Shown: positions 53,871 to 63,009, counted from the first letter of the stretch. The stretch is DNA of 64,000 nt from UBA1046 sp012511325 (GCA_050951925.1 JBMNJZ010000001.1:1302001-1366000); one strand, 5' to 3'. A program made the numbers and translations. The notes: generated by a model not told the origin, from the letters alone.

Positions 53871-55088
53871 ATGGAGGGAATTATTCCAATTGTATTGGGA
53901 ACAGACCCCGTTTCCTACGCAATGGCCAGGAGTATCCATGATGCTTACGGCATCAAGGCCAATATCTGTTGCTCCAGGGTTTTAACCCCCTTTTACCGCA
54001 CTAAAATCGCCGATATTTTCAGGGACAATTATGCCGAAGGCAGCTATATCGCCAGACCGGAAATCTTTATCAACTTAATTAATCGTGTTTACAGAGAGAA
54101 AGCAAATGGTCGCGGACAAGTAGTACTTTTTATCCCTAATGAGAATTATATGGAAGTTGTCTATGAAAATTTGACTAAGCTCGACTTTGAGCCCTGTTTG
54201 CCTTATCCGGATCAGCATCTCGGCAAATTCCTGATGATCAAGAACAATTTTTATCAGGCTATGGACAAACTGGGAGTGAAAATTCCTCAAACTCGTATCG
54301 TATCGCATTCAGATTACAAGAATATAGATCTGGATGGCGATCTGGTTCTAAAAGCTGATGATAATAATGCCTACAAAAAGGATCGCGCGACAATGCAAGA
54401 CAAAGTCTATTTTGCCGACAATCGTTCGGAGGCAATCAGCAAACTGGATAAAATTTTTGACTCGGATAATGGCAGTAATTATCAAGGCAATATGGTTGTA
54501 CAGGAGTGCATACCCGGTCAGCACGGCACCGAATACTCAATCAGCGGCTATCGCTCAACTGATGATAAATTTTCCATGACACAGGCGCGAAGCATTCTGA
54601 CTGATTTGCGGCCGCAATATATCGGCAATCACATCGTGTTAATTGATAGCAATCTGGAAGAATTATATGGGTTGGCGATCAAGATTATACGTGGCCTGAA
54701 TTACTACGGTTTCTTCAATCTCGATATGAAAATCCATCCGCAAAGCGGTGAAATTTATGTTTTTGAGATCAATCCGCGTCTGGCACGAAGTTTCTTTTAT
54801 TCCAATCTGGGCGGTGTCAATTATCCACAGCTGGCAATTGAAGATCTAGCTAAAGGTAATTCTATTATTCAACGCCAAAGTAAACCTTTTAACTGGGTTT
54901 CCGCGGGTAAGCATGCTTGTGGGAATAGAATCCCGGAGGAGTTCAAAGCAGAATTTCTGAGAAGTGATCGCTACCGGAATACGGGGCATTCCGTTATTAA
55001 TTCTAAGGACAATGACTTAGTCAGAAAAGTCAAGATATGGAGATATATTCGTCATGAAAATATGGCCCACTTTGGACAGAGAAGCTAA
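53871..55088 (+). CDS. ATP-grasp ligase
   Basis: 405 residues with a pre-ATP-grasp domain (IIPIVLGTDPVSYAMARSIH) followed by the ATP-grasp fold: DLVLKADDNNAYKK, the hinge MVVQECIPGQHGTEYSI and the metal-binding FEINPRLARSFFY (Glu and Asn). It joins a carboxylate to an amine or thiol with ATP; resemblance is to the D-aspartate ligase-like/carbamoyl-phosphate-type group, but the substrates are unknown. The ATG at 53871 has GGAGG upstream and is preferred over frames starting before it. It is followed 28 bp later by tRNA-Sec. Confidence 0.8.
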   Translation: MEGIIPIVLGTDPVSYAMARSIHDAYGIKANICCSRVLTPFYRTKIADIFRDNYAEGSYIARPEIFINLINRVYREKANGRGQVVLFIPNENYMEVVYENLTKLDFEPCLPYPDQHLGKFLMIKNNFYQAMDKLGVKIPQTRIVSHSDYKNIDLDGDLVLKADDNNAYKKDRATMQDKVYFADNRSEAISKLDKIFDSDNGSNYQGNMVVQECIPGQHGTEYSISGYRSTDDKFSMTQARSILTDLRPQYIGNHIVLIDSNLEELYGLAIKIIRGLNYYGFFNLDMKIHPQSGEIYVFEINPRLARSFFYSNLGGVNYPQLAIEDLAKGNSIIQRQSKPFNWVSAGKHACGNRIPEEFKAEFLRSDRYRNTGHSVINSKDNDLVRKVKIWRYIRHENMAHFGQRS

Positions 55089-55116
55089 AGCAGGGTATAG
55101 TATAATATAATCAATC

Positions 55117-55213
55117 GGGAGCATATGGGTGCTGGTGTGCCCCGCGGTCTTCAAAACCGTTGCGAGGGGTTAAGAGCCTCTCCGGTGAGTTCGATTCTCA
55201 CATGTTCTCGCCA
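55117..55213 (+). tRNA. selC: tRNA-Sec (anticodon TCA)
   Basis: 97 nt including an encoded CCA. The 8-bp acceptor stem GGGAGCAT/ATGTTCTC, the anticodon loop CTTCAAA with TCA at 55151-55153, the long variable arm (GCGAGGGGTTAAGAGCCTC) and the 5-bp TpsiC stem GTGAG/CTCAC are typical of bacterial selenocysteine tRNA. A TATAAT-like element is 15-20 bp upstream and a strong terminator follows. It reads the UGA codons in selD, grdA and grdB, although it lies far from selAB. Confidence 0.97.
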
Positions 55214-55218
55214 CAAAA

Positions 55219-55244
55219 ACAGGGTGCCGCGCACCCTGTTTTTT
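55219..55244 (+). terminator. Rho-independent terminator after tRNA-Sec
   Basis: ACAGGGTGC and GCACCCTGT form a perfect 9-bp stem with a CGC loop, followed by a run of six Ts. Confidence 0.93.
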
Positions 55245-55320
55245 AACATATATCTTCACTGTACACGTTATTGTTATTTTCATTTTCCTGTAGAACTGAC
55301 GCCATCGGCAGGTAATTTCG

Positions 55321-55746
55321 TCAGTCACTTTCCTTCATCAAAAATACATCGGCAAGCAATTCAGCAGCGCGCCGGCTGTCTTGACCAATCTGAATCTTTA
55401 CCTCATATAGGGAGTTAAATGATTTGGTCTCTCTTAAAAAGAAATACAGTTCCAGTCTGATCTCCTGACCATAGATATCCTGATTGAAGTCAAGAATATG
55501 GGTCTCAACCGTAATCTGTTCCAGACCGCCTACGGATGGTTGAAACCCGACATTAGTGACGCCCTCATACAAAGCCTCATCACAAAAAACCAATGAAGCA
55601 TAGACTCCGAGTTTAGGTAATTTTGTTCCCGGCGCCAGAGCTAGATTGGCAGTTGGCATACCAAATTTCTTGCCTCTTCCCGCCCCTTTGACTACTCTCC
55701 CTTCCAGAATGTGAAGCGGGCTGATATTTGGGTTCAAGCTAGTCAT
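55321..55746 (-). CDS. Stand-alone riboflavin kinase
   Basis: 141 residues corresponding to the C-terminal flavokinase domain of RibF: GRVVKGAGRGKKFGMPTANL (the GxGRG/PTAN ATP-Mg-flavin motif, residues 16-35) and the C-terminal helix. The FAD synthetase domain is absent, so it makes FMN only. It lies 5 bp after the riboflavin importer gene and should be controlled by the same FMN riboswitch: import followed by phosphorylation traps the vitamin. A RibF-type enzyme making FAD would have to be encoded elsewhere. Confidence 0.88.
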   Translation of the reverse strand: MTSLNPNISPLHILEGRVVKGAGRGKKFGMPTANLALAPGTKLPKLGVYASLVFCDEALYEGVTNVGFQPSVGGLEQITVETHILDFNQDIYGQEIRLELYFFLRETKSFNSLYEVKIQIGQDSRRAAELLADVFLMKESD

Positions 55747-55751
55747 GTCTA

Positions 55752-56402
55752 TTATAAGATTCCCTTAAAAGCTAATATAATCAGGCCGCAACTAACGAGG
55801 ATAAAGACACCCAAAATCACCATGCCGACATTGATCTTATTGCCTTTCGCATTCTGCGGCTGAGGCAAAAATCTAGTCTTGCGCAGTCCTAATACAATAG
55901 GTTTGTAAAGCAGGATGCTCAGCCCGGCATTCAGTGAGCCCTTGATTAAATTAAACGGCAAAATGGCCGGTACCAGCAGCTTGACCACATCCGCCCGAGG
56001 GATCTTCATATAGATTGGTGTCAGAATATAATTCCACAGCACCATGACTGCCGCCATTAGGATAACACCTGCGAACAGACTGAAAATCGCTCCGCCAATT
56101 GTGCGTCTTTTTTTATAAATATAGGCAGCAGTGCAAGCAAAAGAACATGTCGAAATAATATTCATGGCACAGCCGATCAGGCCGGTATCGCTGACAGTCA
56201 CCATCTCCACCAGTGATACCACAAAGGAGATGATAAAGGCTGAGAACGGACCCCAGATAAAGCCGCCAATCACAATAATTACGTCTTTGGGATCAAACTT
56301 AAGAAAAGGTACAGCCGGAATCAAAGGAAAACGTCCGACCAACATCACCACATATGCCACTGCCGCCAGCATACCCAGGGCAGCTGTCTTCTTTGTATTC
56401 AT
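55752..56402 (-). CDS. ribU: ECF transporter S component for riboflavin (RibU)
   Basis: 216 residues with six membrane helices. FLKFDPKDVIIVIGGFIWGP is the RibU-type pattern, including the KFDPKD region that contacts riboflavin. It needs the shared EcfA/EcfT module, not in this window. GGAGG precedes the ATG, and the FMN riboswitch lies upstream, which confirms riboflavin as substrate. Confidence 0.94.
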   Translation of the reverse strand: MNTKKTAALGMLAAVAYVVMLVGRFPLIPAVPFLKFDPKDVIIVIGGFIWGPFSAFIISFVVSLVEMVTVSDTGLIGCAMNIISTCSFACTAAYIYKKRRTIGGAIFSLFAGVILMAAVMVLWNYILTPIYMKIPRADVVKLLVPAILPFNLIKGSLNAGLSILLYKPIVLGLRKTRFLPQPQNAKGNKINVGMVILGVFILVSCGLIILAFKGIL

Positions 56403-56414
56403 AACAACCTCCGC

Positions 56415-56455
56415 AAAAAACTAACACCTGAAGTACTCCAATGTCCTCCAGGTGT
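56415..56455 (-). terminator. Expression-platform terminator of the FMN riboswitch
   Basis: A 13-bp stem with one mismatch (ACACCTGGAGGAC paired with GTACTTCAGGTGT, loop ATTGGA) is followed by TAGTTTTTT on the minus strand. Formation with FMN bound would stop transcription before ribU. Confidence 0.88.
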
Positions 56456-56516
56456 CATCCATGTGTATCGGTGACTTCTTTGCTCCGGAAAATAAAACCG
56501 CTACCTATGAATAACC

Positions 56517-56646
56517 ATCTTCTCCCATCCAGACTGTCACTGTCGGTTTTGGAATTTCACCAAATCCTGACCCGGCCTCAGCCGGATCCTGCATCTGCGC
56601 TCGCGGACTATCACCGCCGATCGGGAATTGCACCCTGCCCCGAAGA
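56517..56646 (-). promoter_or_regulatory. FMN riboswitch (RFN element)
   Basis: The minus strand carries the conserved RFN blocks in order: GGGGCAGGGTGCAATTCCCG, GATCGGCGGTGATAGTCCGC, a variable hairpin, GGATTTGGTGAAATTCCAAA, CCGACAGTGACAGTCTGGAT and GGGAGAAG. One consensus position differs (GTGCAA for GTGAAA). It controls ribU and the riboflavin kinase. Confidence 0.97.
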
Positions 56647-56871
56647 CATTATTTGTTCAGTTGTCAAAACCATATTAGCGCACTAATTTGACAAAAGCAA
56701 AGCAGATCAACAAATAAATAAAGAAAACTATCATTTTTATCCCTTAACAACTGATAACAAAGAAAAATCACTGCTGCCAACAGCCACAATTATATGCTAT
56801 TATCCGGTGAATAATTATTAGATTAAATAACTCTTTACAAAACAGTCATTAAGGCCTAAAATAACTTAAAC

Positions 56872-57129
56872 CGTTGATTCGGGAGAGTAGGTTAGCGTAT
56901 CCGTCCCAGAGAGTTGCTGCCGGTGGAATAGCAATACGGTAAACTAACTGAATGGGCCGATGAGGGCAAAGCGAAATCGCTGGAGAGTAGCCGAGACGAC
57001 AGCCTCGCGTCAGGAGGCAGATGCATGTTAGTGCATCGTGAGTGGGTGGATTAATTCACCAAGCCGGGTGGTACCGCAGGAGATCAGCTCTTGTCCCAGC
57101 AAATTTTTGAGGACAGGGGCTTTTATTTT
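56872..57129 (+). promoter_or_regulatory. T-box leader, probably tryptophan-specific
   Basis: Stem I opens GGGAGAGTAGGTTAG and closes CTAACTGAATGGGCC; the specifier loop after GAA reads TGG, the Trp codon. The T-box core GGGTGGTACCGC is at 57066-57077, with TGGT to pair with an uncharged tRNA acceptor end. A terminator (57086-57129) competes with it. Uncharged tRNA-Trp should switch on the TrpB2 gene. Confidence 0.92.
57086..57129 (+). terminator. T-box terminator
   Basis: AGCTCTTGTCC and GGACAGGGGCT pair over 11 bp (three G-U pairs) and are followed by TTTATTTT. Confidence 0.88.
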
Positions 57130-57154
57130 GCTCCTGACCTGGAAGGAGCAAAAT

Positions 57155-58522
57155 ATGACCACTATTCCTTACAAGACTTATTTGTCCGAGGCAGAGCTGC
57201 CGCAAGCCTACTACAATGTACGGGCCGATATGAAAACCGATCACAGGCCTCTGCTGCACCCTGAGACATTGCAGCCGGTTACCGTGGCTGATTTAGAGCC
57301 TATTTTCTGCCGGGAGCTGGCAAAACAGGAACTAAATGCTACCGACCGCTTCATCCCCATACCTGATGAGATACTGCAATTTTACCGTATGTACCGCCCT
57401 TCCCCGCTGGTACGCGCCTACTGTCTGGAGAGGGAACTGGATACGCCGGCAGAAATCTATTACAAATATGAGGGGGGCAACACTTCCGGCTCACACAAAT
57501 TGAACACCGCCATCGCGCAAGCCTACTATGCCAAAGAACAGGGTCTCAAGGGAGTGACCACGGAGACGGGAGCCGGTCAGTGGGGCTCAGCCCTGGCCAT
57601 GGCCTGTGCCTACTTTGGCCTTGACCTCAAGGTTTTCATGGTCCGCTGCTCTATCGAACAAAAACCCTATCGCAAAGTTCTGATGGAAACCTATGGCGCG
57701 ACAGTTCTACCTTCGCCCTCAAACACGACAATAGCCGGCCGTTCATTTCTCGCGGATGATCCTGATAGTTCCGGTTCTCTGGGCATGGCTATCTCAGAGG
57801 CTATTGAGGTCTCACTGGCTGATCCAAACTATCGCTACACTCTGGGCAGTGTTCTCAATCAGGTGCTCCTGCACCAATCGATAATTGGTCTGGAAACTAA
57901 AGCAGCACTGGATCAGCTGGCAGTTGAAGCCGATATTCTCATCGGCTGTGCCGGCGGCGGTTCGAATCTGGGCGGACTGATGGCCGGCTTCATCGGAGAT
58001 AAGCTGAAAGGTGGACGAGGGCCACATATCATAGCAGTGGAACCAGCATCATGCCCCACCCTAACCCGGGGTAAATTCTCCTATGATTATTGTGATACGG
58101 GCAAAGTCACGCCACTGGCCATGATGTATACGCTTGGCTCGGGCTTTGTACCGGCGGCGGGACATGCCGGCGGACTCCGCTATCACGGCATGAGCCCCAT
58201 CATTTCCCAGCTCTACCACGACGGCTATATCGAAGAAGCCCGCAGCTATGGCCAAAAAGATGTTTTCGCAGCGGCTATCCGCTTTGCCCGCTGCGAAGGG
58301 CTGTTGCCGGCACCGGAATCGGCTCATGCCATCAAAGCCGCCATCGACGAAGCCGAAAAATGCAAAGAAAACGGAGAGAAGAAAGTCATCGTCTTCGGCT
58401 TAACCGGCATGGGCTCCTTTGACCTCTCCGCCTATGCGGCCTACAATGCCGATCTGCTCGAAAACACCGGACTCGAAGAAAGCTCACTACGCTCATCACT
58501 AGCTAAATTGCCGGTTGTATAA
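57155..58522 (+). CDS. Tryptophan synthase beta chain, TrpB2 type
   Basis: 455 residues of the TrpB2 (TrpB-like) group, longer than classical TrpB. It opens MTTIPYKTYLSEAELPQAYY; the PLP lysine is in GNTSGSHKLNTA (near 110) and the phosphate-binding loop is GCAGGGSNLGG. It makes tryptophan from indole and serine without needing TrpA. ATG 57155 follows GGAAGGAG; the frame is open upstream but that part lies inside the T-box leader. No other trp gene is nearby, so it probably salvages indole. Followed by a terminator. Confidence 0.94.
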   Translation: MTTIPYKTYLSEAELPQAYYNVRADMKTDHRPLLHPETLQPVTVADLEPIFCRELAKQELNATDRFIPIPDEILQFYRMYRPSPLVRAYCLERELDTPAEIYYKYEGGNTSGSHKLNTAIAQAYYAKEQGLKGVTTETGAGQWGSALAMACAYFGLDLKVFMVRCSIEQKPYRKVLMETYGATVLPSPSNTTIAGRSFLADDPDSSGSLGMAISEAIEVSLADPNYRYTLGSVLNQVLLHQSIIGLETKAALDQLAVEADILIGCAGGGSNLGGLMAGFIGDKLKGGRGPHIIAVEPASCPTLTRGKFSYDYCDTGKVTPLAMMYTLGSGFVPAAGHAGGLRYHGMSPIISQLYHDGYIEEARSYGQKDVFAAAIRFARCEGLLPAPESAHAIKAAIDEAEKCKENGEKKVIVFGLTGMGSFDLSAYAAYNADLLENTGLEESSLRSSLAKLPVV

Positions 58523-58544
58523 TCAGTGCAGTAATGAATATCTG

Positions 58545-58573
58545 ACTAGGGGCTGGCTACCCGCCCCTAGTTT
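58545..58573 (+). terminator. Terminator-like hairpin after trpB2
   Basis: ACTAGGGGC and GCCCCTAGT form a perfect 9-bp stem with a short T-run (TTT) after it. Confidence 0.7.
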
Positions 58574-58771
58574 AAAAAGAAACCTATACCCAAAGTCTCT
58601 TTATAACGAAGGCGCTCTCTTTTAGCCTGCCTGGCAGAGAAATACTGCCGGGATGCTACCGGTACCGCCCCGTCCGCAATGGATGGTAAAACTCTTGTAA
58701 TTATGCGGAGTATCGCATATATTGTGCGCATAGTTGTAATTACGCGGCGGTAAAACGAGGCATGAACGAAT

Positions 58772-59221
58772 ATGAACGAATTGAAAAAAGAGCTTCCGAC
58801 AAGCTCCTTGTGGGAACAGATTTTTAAGGCTTCATCGGTTTACGAAATATATCGCCAACCGGATAATGAAACCGAGATGCCGACTTTTTCTGAATACATA
58901 TCCTCTTTGTGCAAACAGCGCGGCAAAGTACCGGAGCGCATCATAAAGAAAGCAAATATTGAGCGAACCTTTGGTCACGCAATCTTTCGCGGCGACCGTA
59001 AGCCGTCGCGCAATACAGTATTGCAGCTTGCTTTCGGCTTCGATGCCGATATCCAATTGGCACAATCCCTGTTAAAACATGCCGGTCATAGTGCACTGTA
59101 CCCGCGAGTGCCGCGAGACGCCGTTATCAGCTATTGCCTGCACAATCACATTAGTTTTATCAATACCCAACAGATCCTTTTAGAATTAGGCTTACCGTTG
59201 ATAGGAGGCTCAATGAAATGA
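58772..59221 (+). CDS. Small XRE-like protein paired with the membrane kinase
   Basis: 149 residues. The segment RGKVPERIIKKANIERTFGH to FRGDRKPSRNTVLQLAFGF (about 52-90) resembles a helix-turn-helix of the XRE type, though the recognition part is not canonical. The remaining C-terminal part has no family I know. Its last codons overlap the kinase start (ATGA), and AGGAGG for the kinase lies within it, so the two are coupled. Proteins of this sort accompany Ser/Thr kinases in other Firmicutes, where they may be substrate or regulator of the kinase; function unproven. Confidence 0.7.
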   Translation: MNELKKELPTSSLWEQIFKASSVYEIYRQPDNETEMPTFSEYISSLCKQRGKVPERIIKKANIERTFGHAIFRGDRKPSRNTVLQLAFGFDADIQLAQSLLKHAGHSALYPRVPRDAVISYCLHNHISFINTQQILLELGLPLIGGSMK

Positions 59222-60825
59222 GCAATATAAACTCCGCAATTGAAGAGCTGGCGACCATTCTTTTTGCAACTGAACTGCCCCGCAGCTTTCTTGATGGCTA
59301 TGACCCGCTTGAATGTCTGTCACATAGCCACGGAACTGAAACCTACCTGGTACAGCAAAAAGGTTCAAATCGACTTTGTATAGCCAAATGCTACGACAAG
59401 GAGATCTACAAGTCAGTCAATGAGAGCTCTATACTAAAGACACTTTCCCATGAAGGGTTACCAGCTTTCATGGCTGAATATCAAAACGACACTCTCATTT
59501 GCATTGTCCGCGAGTACATAGAAGGAACGCCGCTGGATAAGTATATCGCAGAGCGCCATTTGACGGAGGCGCAGATCGTCGGGCTCTGCGTGAAGCTCTG
59601 TGACATTCTGATTTATCTGCACGGGCTTGAACCGCCTGTTATCCACCGTGACATAAAACCGCAGAACATCATCGTAAAAGAAGACGGTGAAATATCCTTG
59701 ATTGACTTTGACATTGCACGTACCTATGACAAAGAAGCCGAAATCGATACGCAATTCATGGGTACCAGAACATATGCCCCGCCAGAGCAGTATGGTTTTG
59801 CCCAGACCGATTGCCGTGCAGATATATATTCACTGGGTATTCTGCTTTGCTTTCTGCTTACTGGCAACACGGATACTAAAAAAGCTAAGATAACCAACAA
59901 ACGGCTTTCTTTCATCATAAACCGCTGCGCGTCCTTCTCGCCGCAGGAACGTTTTTCGAATGTAGCCGATGTTAAAAAGGCTTTACTGATTAGCGACGGA
60001 CAAAAACAAAAACGGCGGACACATCTTTTCAGGACAGCATCTCTCGTCCTGCTCGCACTAAGTGTAGGCTTTACTGTAGGTAGATATACAGATTTTCTGG
60101 CACCTACCGTTACGGGAGTGACATTTGCCGAGCCTCTGATCGAACAGGCTGTACGCGTTCAGCTGGGCAAGAATGAAACCGAAACTATTACCAGCAAAAA
60201 TTTACTTGCCGTGCGCGAGATATATATATTTGGCAACGAGGTAGCAAAAACAGAAGAGGTATTCTCCGATGGACTTAGCGGACAGCGGCGCGATACGCCG
60301 CGCGGGGAACTTACAACGCTTGCAGATGTGAAGCTACTGCCTAACCTCGAAGTACTGTATGTCAATTATCAGACTCTCACCGACATATCCCCGGTTTCCA
60401 AACTTAAATACCTTACCACCGTTTCCTTGCGCAGCACTTTTGTGGAGGATATTTCCGCCTTGTCAGGAATGAAGCAGCTAAACAGCGTATGTCTTTTTGA
60501 TACGCATGTCTCGGATCTGTCGCCGCTGGGCTCCTGCCCCACGCTCTGCCTGCTGGATATCGGAATGACGCCAATCACCTCCCTCTCTGCCCTGCCCGAC
60601 ATCGCAAGCTTACGGTCACTGTCATTGAGACGAACGCAATTGCCGTCGCTTGAGGGAATTGATAGATTCAAGCTATTGGAAAAAATAGATCTATACCAAT
60701 CATTATTATCTGACTTAACACCACTTCTTTCTCTCCCCAATCTATACGAAATCAGCATTGATGAAACGATGCGGAGTACAGCTGAAACCCTTGAAAATCC
60801 ATCTTTTACAATCAAATACGAATAG
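59218..60825 (+). CDS. Membrane Ser/Thr protein kinase with external LRR domain
   Basis: 535 residues. Kinase domain at about 25-262: ATP lysine in CIAKCY, catalytic loop HRDIKPQNII, metal motif DFD (in place of DFG) in LIDFDIART, and the activation-segment end YAPPEQYGF. The glycine loop is weak (SHSHGTETYLV). One membrane helix follows (about 270-290), and then an outside domain with an N-cap (EPLIEQAVRVQLGKNETE) and about six internalin-like 22-residue leucine-rich repeats (LTDISPVSKLKYLTTVSL and so on). The layout suggests an external ligand signalling inward by phosphorylation. Overlaps the small XRE-like gene. Confidence 0.87.
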   Translation: MSNINSAIEELATILFATELPRSFLDGYDPLECLSHSHGTETYLVQQKGSNRLCIAKCYDKEIYKSVNESSILKTLSHEGLPAFMAEYQNDTLICIVREYIEGTPLDKYIAERHLTEAQIVGLCVKLCDILIYLHGLEPPVIHRDIKPQNIIVKEDGEISLIDFDIARTYDKEAEIDTQFMGTRTYAPPEQYGFAQTDCRADIYSLGILLCFLLTGNTDTKKAKITNKRLSFIINRCASFSPQERFSNVADVKKALLISDGQKQKRRTHLFRTASLVLLALSVGFTVGRYTDFLAPTVTGVTFAEPLIEQAVRVQLGKNETETITSKNLLAVREIYIFGNEVAKTEEVFSDGLSGQRRDTPRGELTTLADVKLLPNLEVLYVNYQTLTDISPVSKLKYLTTVSLRSTFVEDISALSGMKQLNSVCLFDTHVSDLSPLGSCPTLCLLDIGMTPITSLSALPDIASLRSLSLRRTQLPSLEGIDRFKLLEKIDLYQSLLSDLTPLLSLPNLYEISIDETMRSTAETLENPSFTIKYE

Positions 60826-60836
60826 AAGTCTTAAAG

Positions 60837-60870
60837 CAAAAAAGTGAACTGCCAGCTCACCTTTTTCTTT
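60837..60870 (+). terminator. Terminator after the kinase gene
   Basis: GTGAACTG...CAGCTCAC forms a short interrupted stem flanked by A-run and T-run (CTTTTTCTTTT), typical of a bidirectional-looking rho-independent terminator. Confidence 0.7.
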
Positions 60871-60935
60871 TAGGAATTAGGTATGTTTATGTGTATTGAG
60901 CATGATCGCGATTAATACACATGAGGAGGAACCAC

Positions 60936-62900
60936 ATGAACCGGATTATTTCAGCACTACTCATCATTGCTATGATTGTTTTGCTGTCTGCTTGCGCGGC
61001 AAAACCGGCAGAACCCACTGAACCGACAAAGCCACAGCAGGAAACCACAGTACCAGCGGCGCAGTCATCGCAAGCGACCGAGCCGGAACCTGAAAAAGTT
61101 GTAGTGTTCACCGATCCCGTGTTGGAGGAACTGATACGCCAGGCTCTGAACAGGCCGGACGGCGATATCACGCTCGCCGAAGCGGAGGCGGTGACCGAGC
61201 TTAATCTGGAGATGGAGGGCGGCGTGCCGATACCACGCGTCGAAGATATCAGCGATATTGTACAATTCCCCAACTTGACCTCGTTGAATCTTAATTGGGC
61301 ACTCTATGAACCGAGTTGCAACATGGACATTAGCCCTCTGGCGGCTCTTACCAGGCTGGAGTGCCTCTACATCTGCTGCGATAATATTTCGGACATCAGC
61401 GCGCTTTCCGGTTTGACCAACCTGAAAGACCTCTGGATATGGGGTAACGTCATCAGTGACATCAGCGCTCTTGCCGGCATGACCAAGCTGGAAAGCATAT
61501 GGATGAAGGCCAATCAGATATCCGACATCAGCGCGCTGGCAGGCATGAAAGACCTCATCCTTCTCTACATGGAGGACAATCAGATAGCTGATCTGTCTCC
61601 GCTTGCCGGGCTTACAAAACTGAAAAACATCTTGCTCTCCGGCAATCCTGTCACCGATTATTCACCGCTGGCGGACGTGTACCCCAATCTGGCAGAAAAA
61701 GACTTTGAGATGTCGAAACTGTACAAGCCGCTGGATATTTTCGGTGACGAGTTCAATCCGTGCGGCATGGCCAGGCCGGACTGTTTTAAAGTATTTTCAG
61801 CAAGCTTTGATAAAGGCTGTGATAAGTTCGAAGGCAAATCACTCTTTGTTCTCTCCATGACCGGCAGCGGTGATATGTTGGCGTGCGTCGCTTATCATGC
61901 TGACGTTGCGGGGCTTTCCGAAGAAGAAATGGATCAACGCATCAATGAATACCTTGAAGGTGGTTTCTGCCGGTTCCACGGCAAGGACGGTCGCATTGTC
62001 AATATCGATCGGGCTAACCCCGAAGACGACCGCTACGAGTATGTAGAGGCGGACGGTACGCACGAACAGACTGGTGCAGGCTGCGTCATCACCATTACAT
62101 ATTTCCTTGATGATGCCGATATAGAGAAGTACACACAACTGGTCAGGGATACCTACAACGTAGGCGCCCTGGCGCCCATTGCCGATTTTTTTGACACACA
62201 TACTGATTTTGTCGAGTGCGGTATAGATGCCAATTTACATAAGGATGAAGCCCACACCTATGTAGTATATCGTCTCCCCGATGTCAAATCCGTCCAGCAG
62301 AGTATGCAGGCCAAGGACAACACTAATTGGTGGGAGTGGAACGGCATGATACAAACAGCCTTTACGCATAACGGCGTGGAAAGCAAGCTGATCTTCGATA
62401 GCAAGGATAAGTCCATAACAGTTGACCAGCTACACACGAAGTTATGCGCACCGCCAGCTGCGGCAGGCTCGCTCAGCGCACTGGGATTTGTCTTCGATGA
62501 TGCCGGGACCTGCGGCGTATACGAGGAGCGGGAACCGCATTATAAATCCGTCGCTATCGCCAGGCCGGAATGGGGCGAGCATCCCGACGACTGGAACATC
62601 GAATTCATGGATACCGATATCAACGGTTACGGTCTGCGCATCACCTACCACGTCGACGAGGGCAAGTACCGTGTCGGGCTATCTAAGGACAAACAGGAAT
62701 GTGACTACGAATGCTATCCTAACAAAGACGAACGAGGCTGGGAACATCCCGACCTTGATACCGTACAGCGAATGTTCAATGATGCTTTCGGTACAAAAGC
62801 GAAAGAACTATACTATAAACCGCTTGAATACTTTGAGCAGTTTGTGCAGGAGCGCTTCGGCCTGAGCGTCCAACAGCTTTACGCCGCGCCGAAGCGGTAA
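60936..62900 (+). CDS. LRR lipoprotein (internalin-like), next to the LRR kinase
   Basis: 654 residues. A lipoprotein signal ends at Cys20 (LLSAC), followed by a Pro/Thr/Gln/Ala-rich linker (about 21-50), an LRR cap (DPVLEELIRQALNRPDGDIT) and about six internalin-type 22-residue repeats (ISDISALAGMTKLESIWM). The C-terminal ~400 residues are an acidic, aromatic-rich domain of unknown type. ATG 60936 is chosen because GAGGAGG lies between it and an ATG five codons earlier. The cap and repeats resemble the external domain of the kinase just upstream. Confidence 0.82.
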   Translation: MNRIISALLIIAMIVLLSACAAKPAEPTEPTKPQQETTVPAAQSSQATEPEPEKVVVFTDPVLEELIRQALNRPDGDITLAEAEAVTELNLEMEGGVPIPRVEDISDIVQFPNLTSLNLNWALYEPSCNMDISPLAALTRLECLYICCDNISDISALSGLTNLKDLWIWGNVISDISALAGMTKLESIWMKANQISDISALAGMKDLILLYMEDNQIADLSPLAGLTKLKNILLSGNPVTDYSPLADVYPNLAEKDFEMSKLYKPLDIFGDEFNPCGMARPDCFKVFSASFDKGCDKFEGKSLFVLSMTGSGDMLACVAYHADVAGLSEEEMDQRINEYLEGGFCRFHGKDGRIVNIDRANPEDDRYEYVEADGTHEQTGAGCVITITYFLDDADIEKYTQLVRDTYNVGALAPIADFFDTHTDFVECGIDANLHKDEAHTYVVYRLPDVKSVQQSMQAKDNTNWWEWNGMIQTAFTHNGVESKLIFDSKDKSITVDQLHTKLCAPPAAAGSLSALGFVFDDAGTCGVYEEREPHYKSVAIARPEWGEHPDDWNIEFMDTDINGYGLRITYHVDEGKYRVGLSKDKQECDYECYPNKDERGWEHPDLDTVQRMFNDAFGTKAKELYYKPLEYFEQFVQERFGLSVQQLYAAPKR

Positions 62901-63009
62901 AAACGTAAAAAAGCTCGCGTCCGACCCTGGTTTACATTTTGCACAATTAAATATACCGAAGATAAAAATCCGGAAGTCCTTTGTTGATAAGGGCTTCCGG
63001 ATAAAATTG

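Noticed and set aside
52820..55088. TOMM (azole peptide) cluster around the SagB-type gene
   Set aside because: No YcaO/cyclodehydratase or precursor peptide is near, and the ATP-grasp gene is divergent with a different operon.
57038..57154. N-terminal extension of TrpB2
   Set aside because: This part lies within the T-box core and terminator; the ATG at 57155 has a strong ribosome site.
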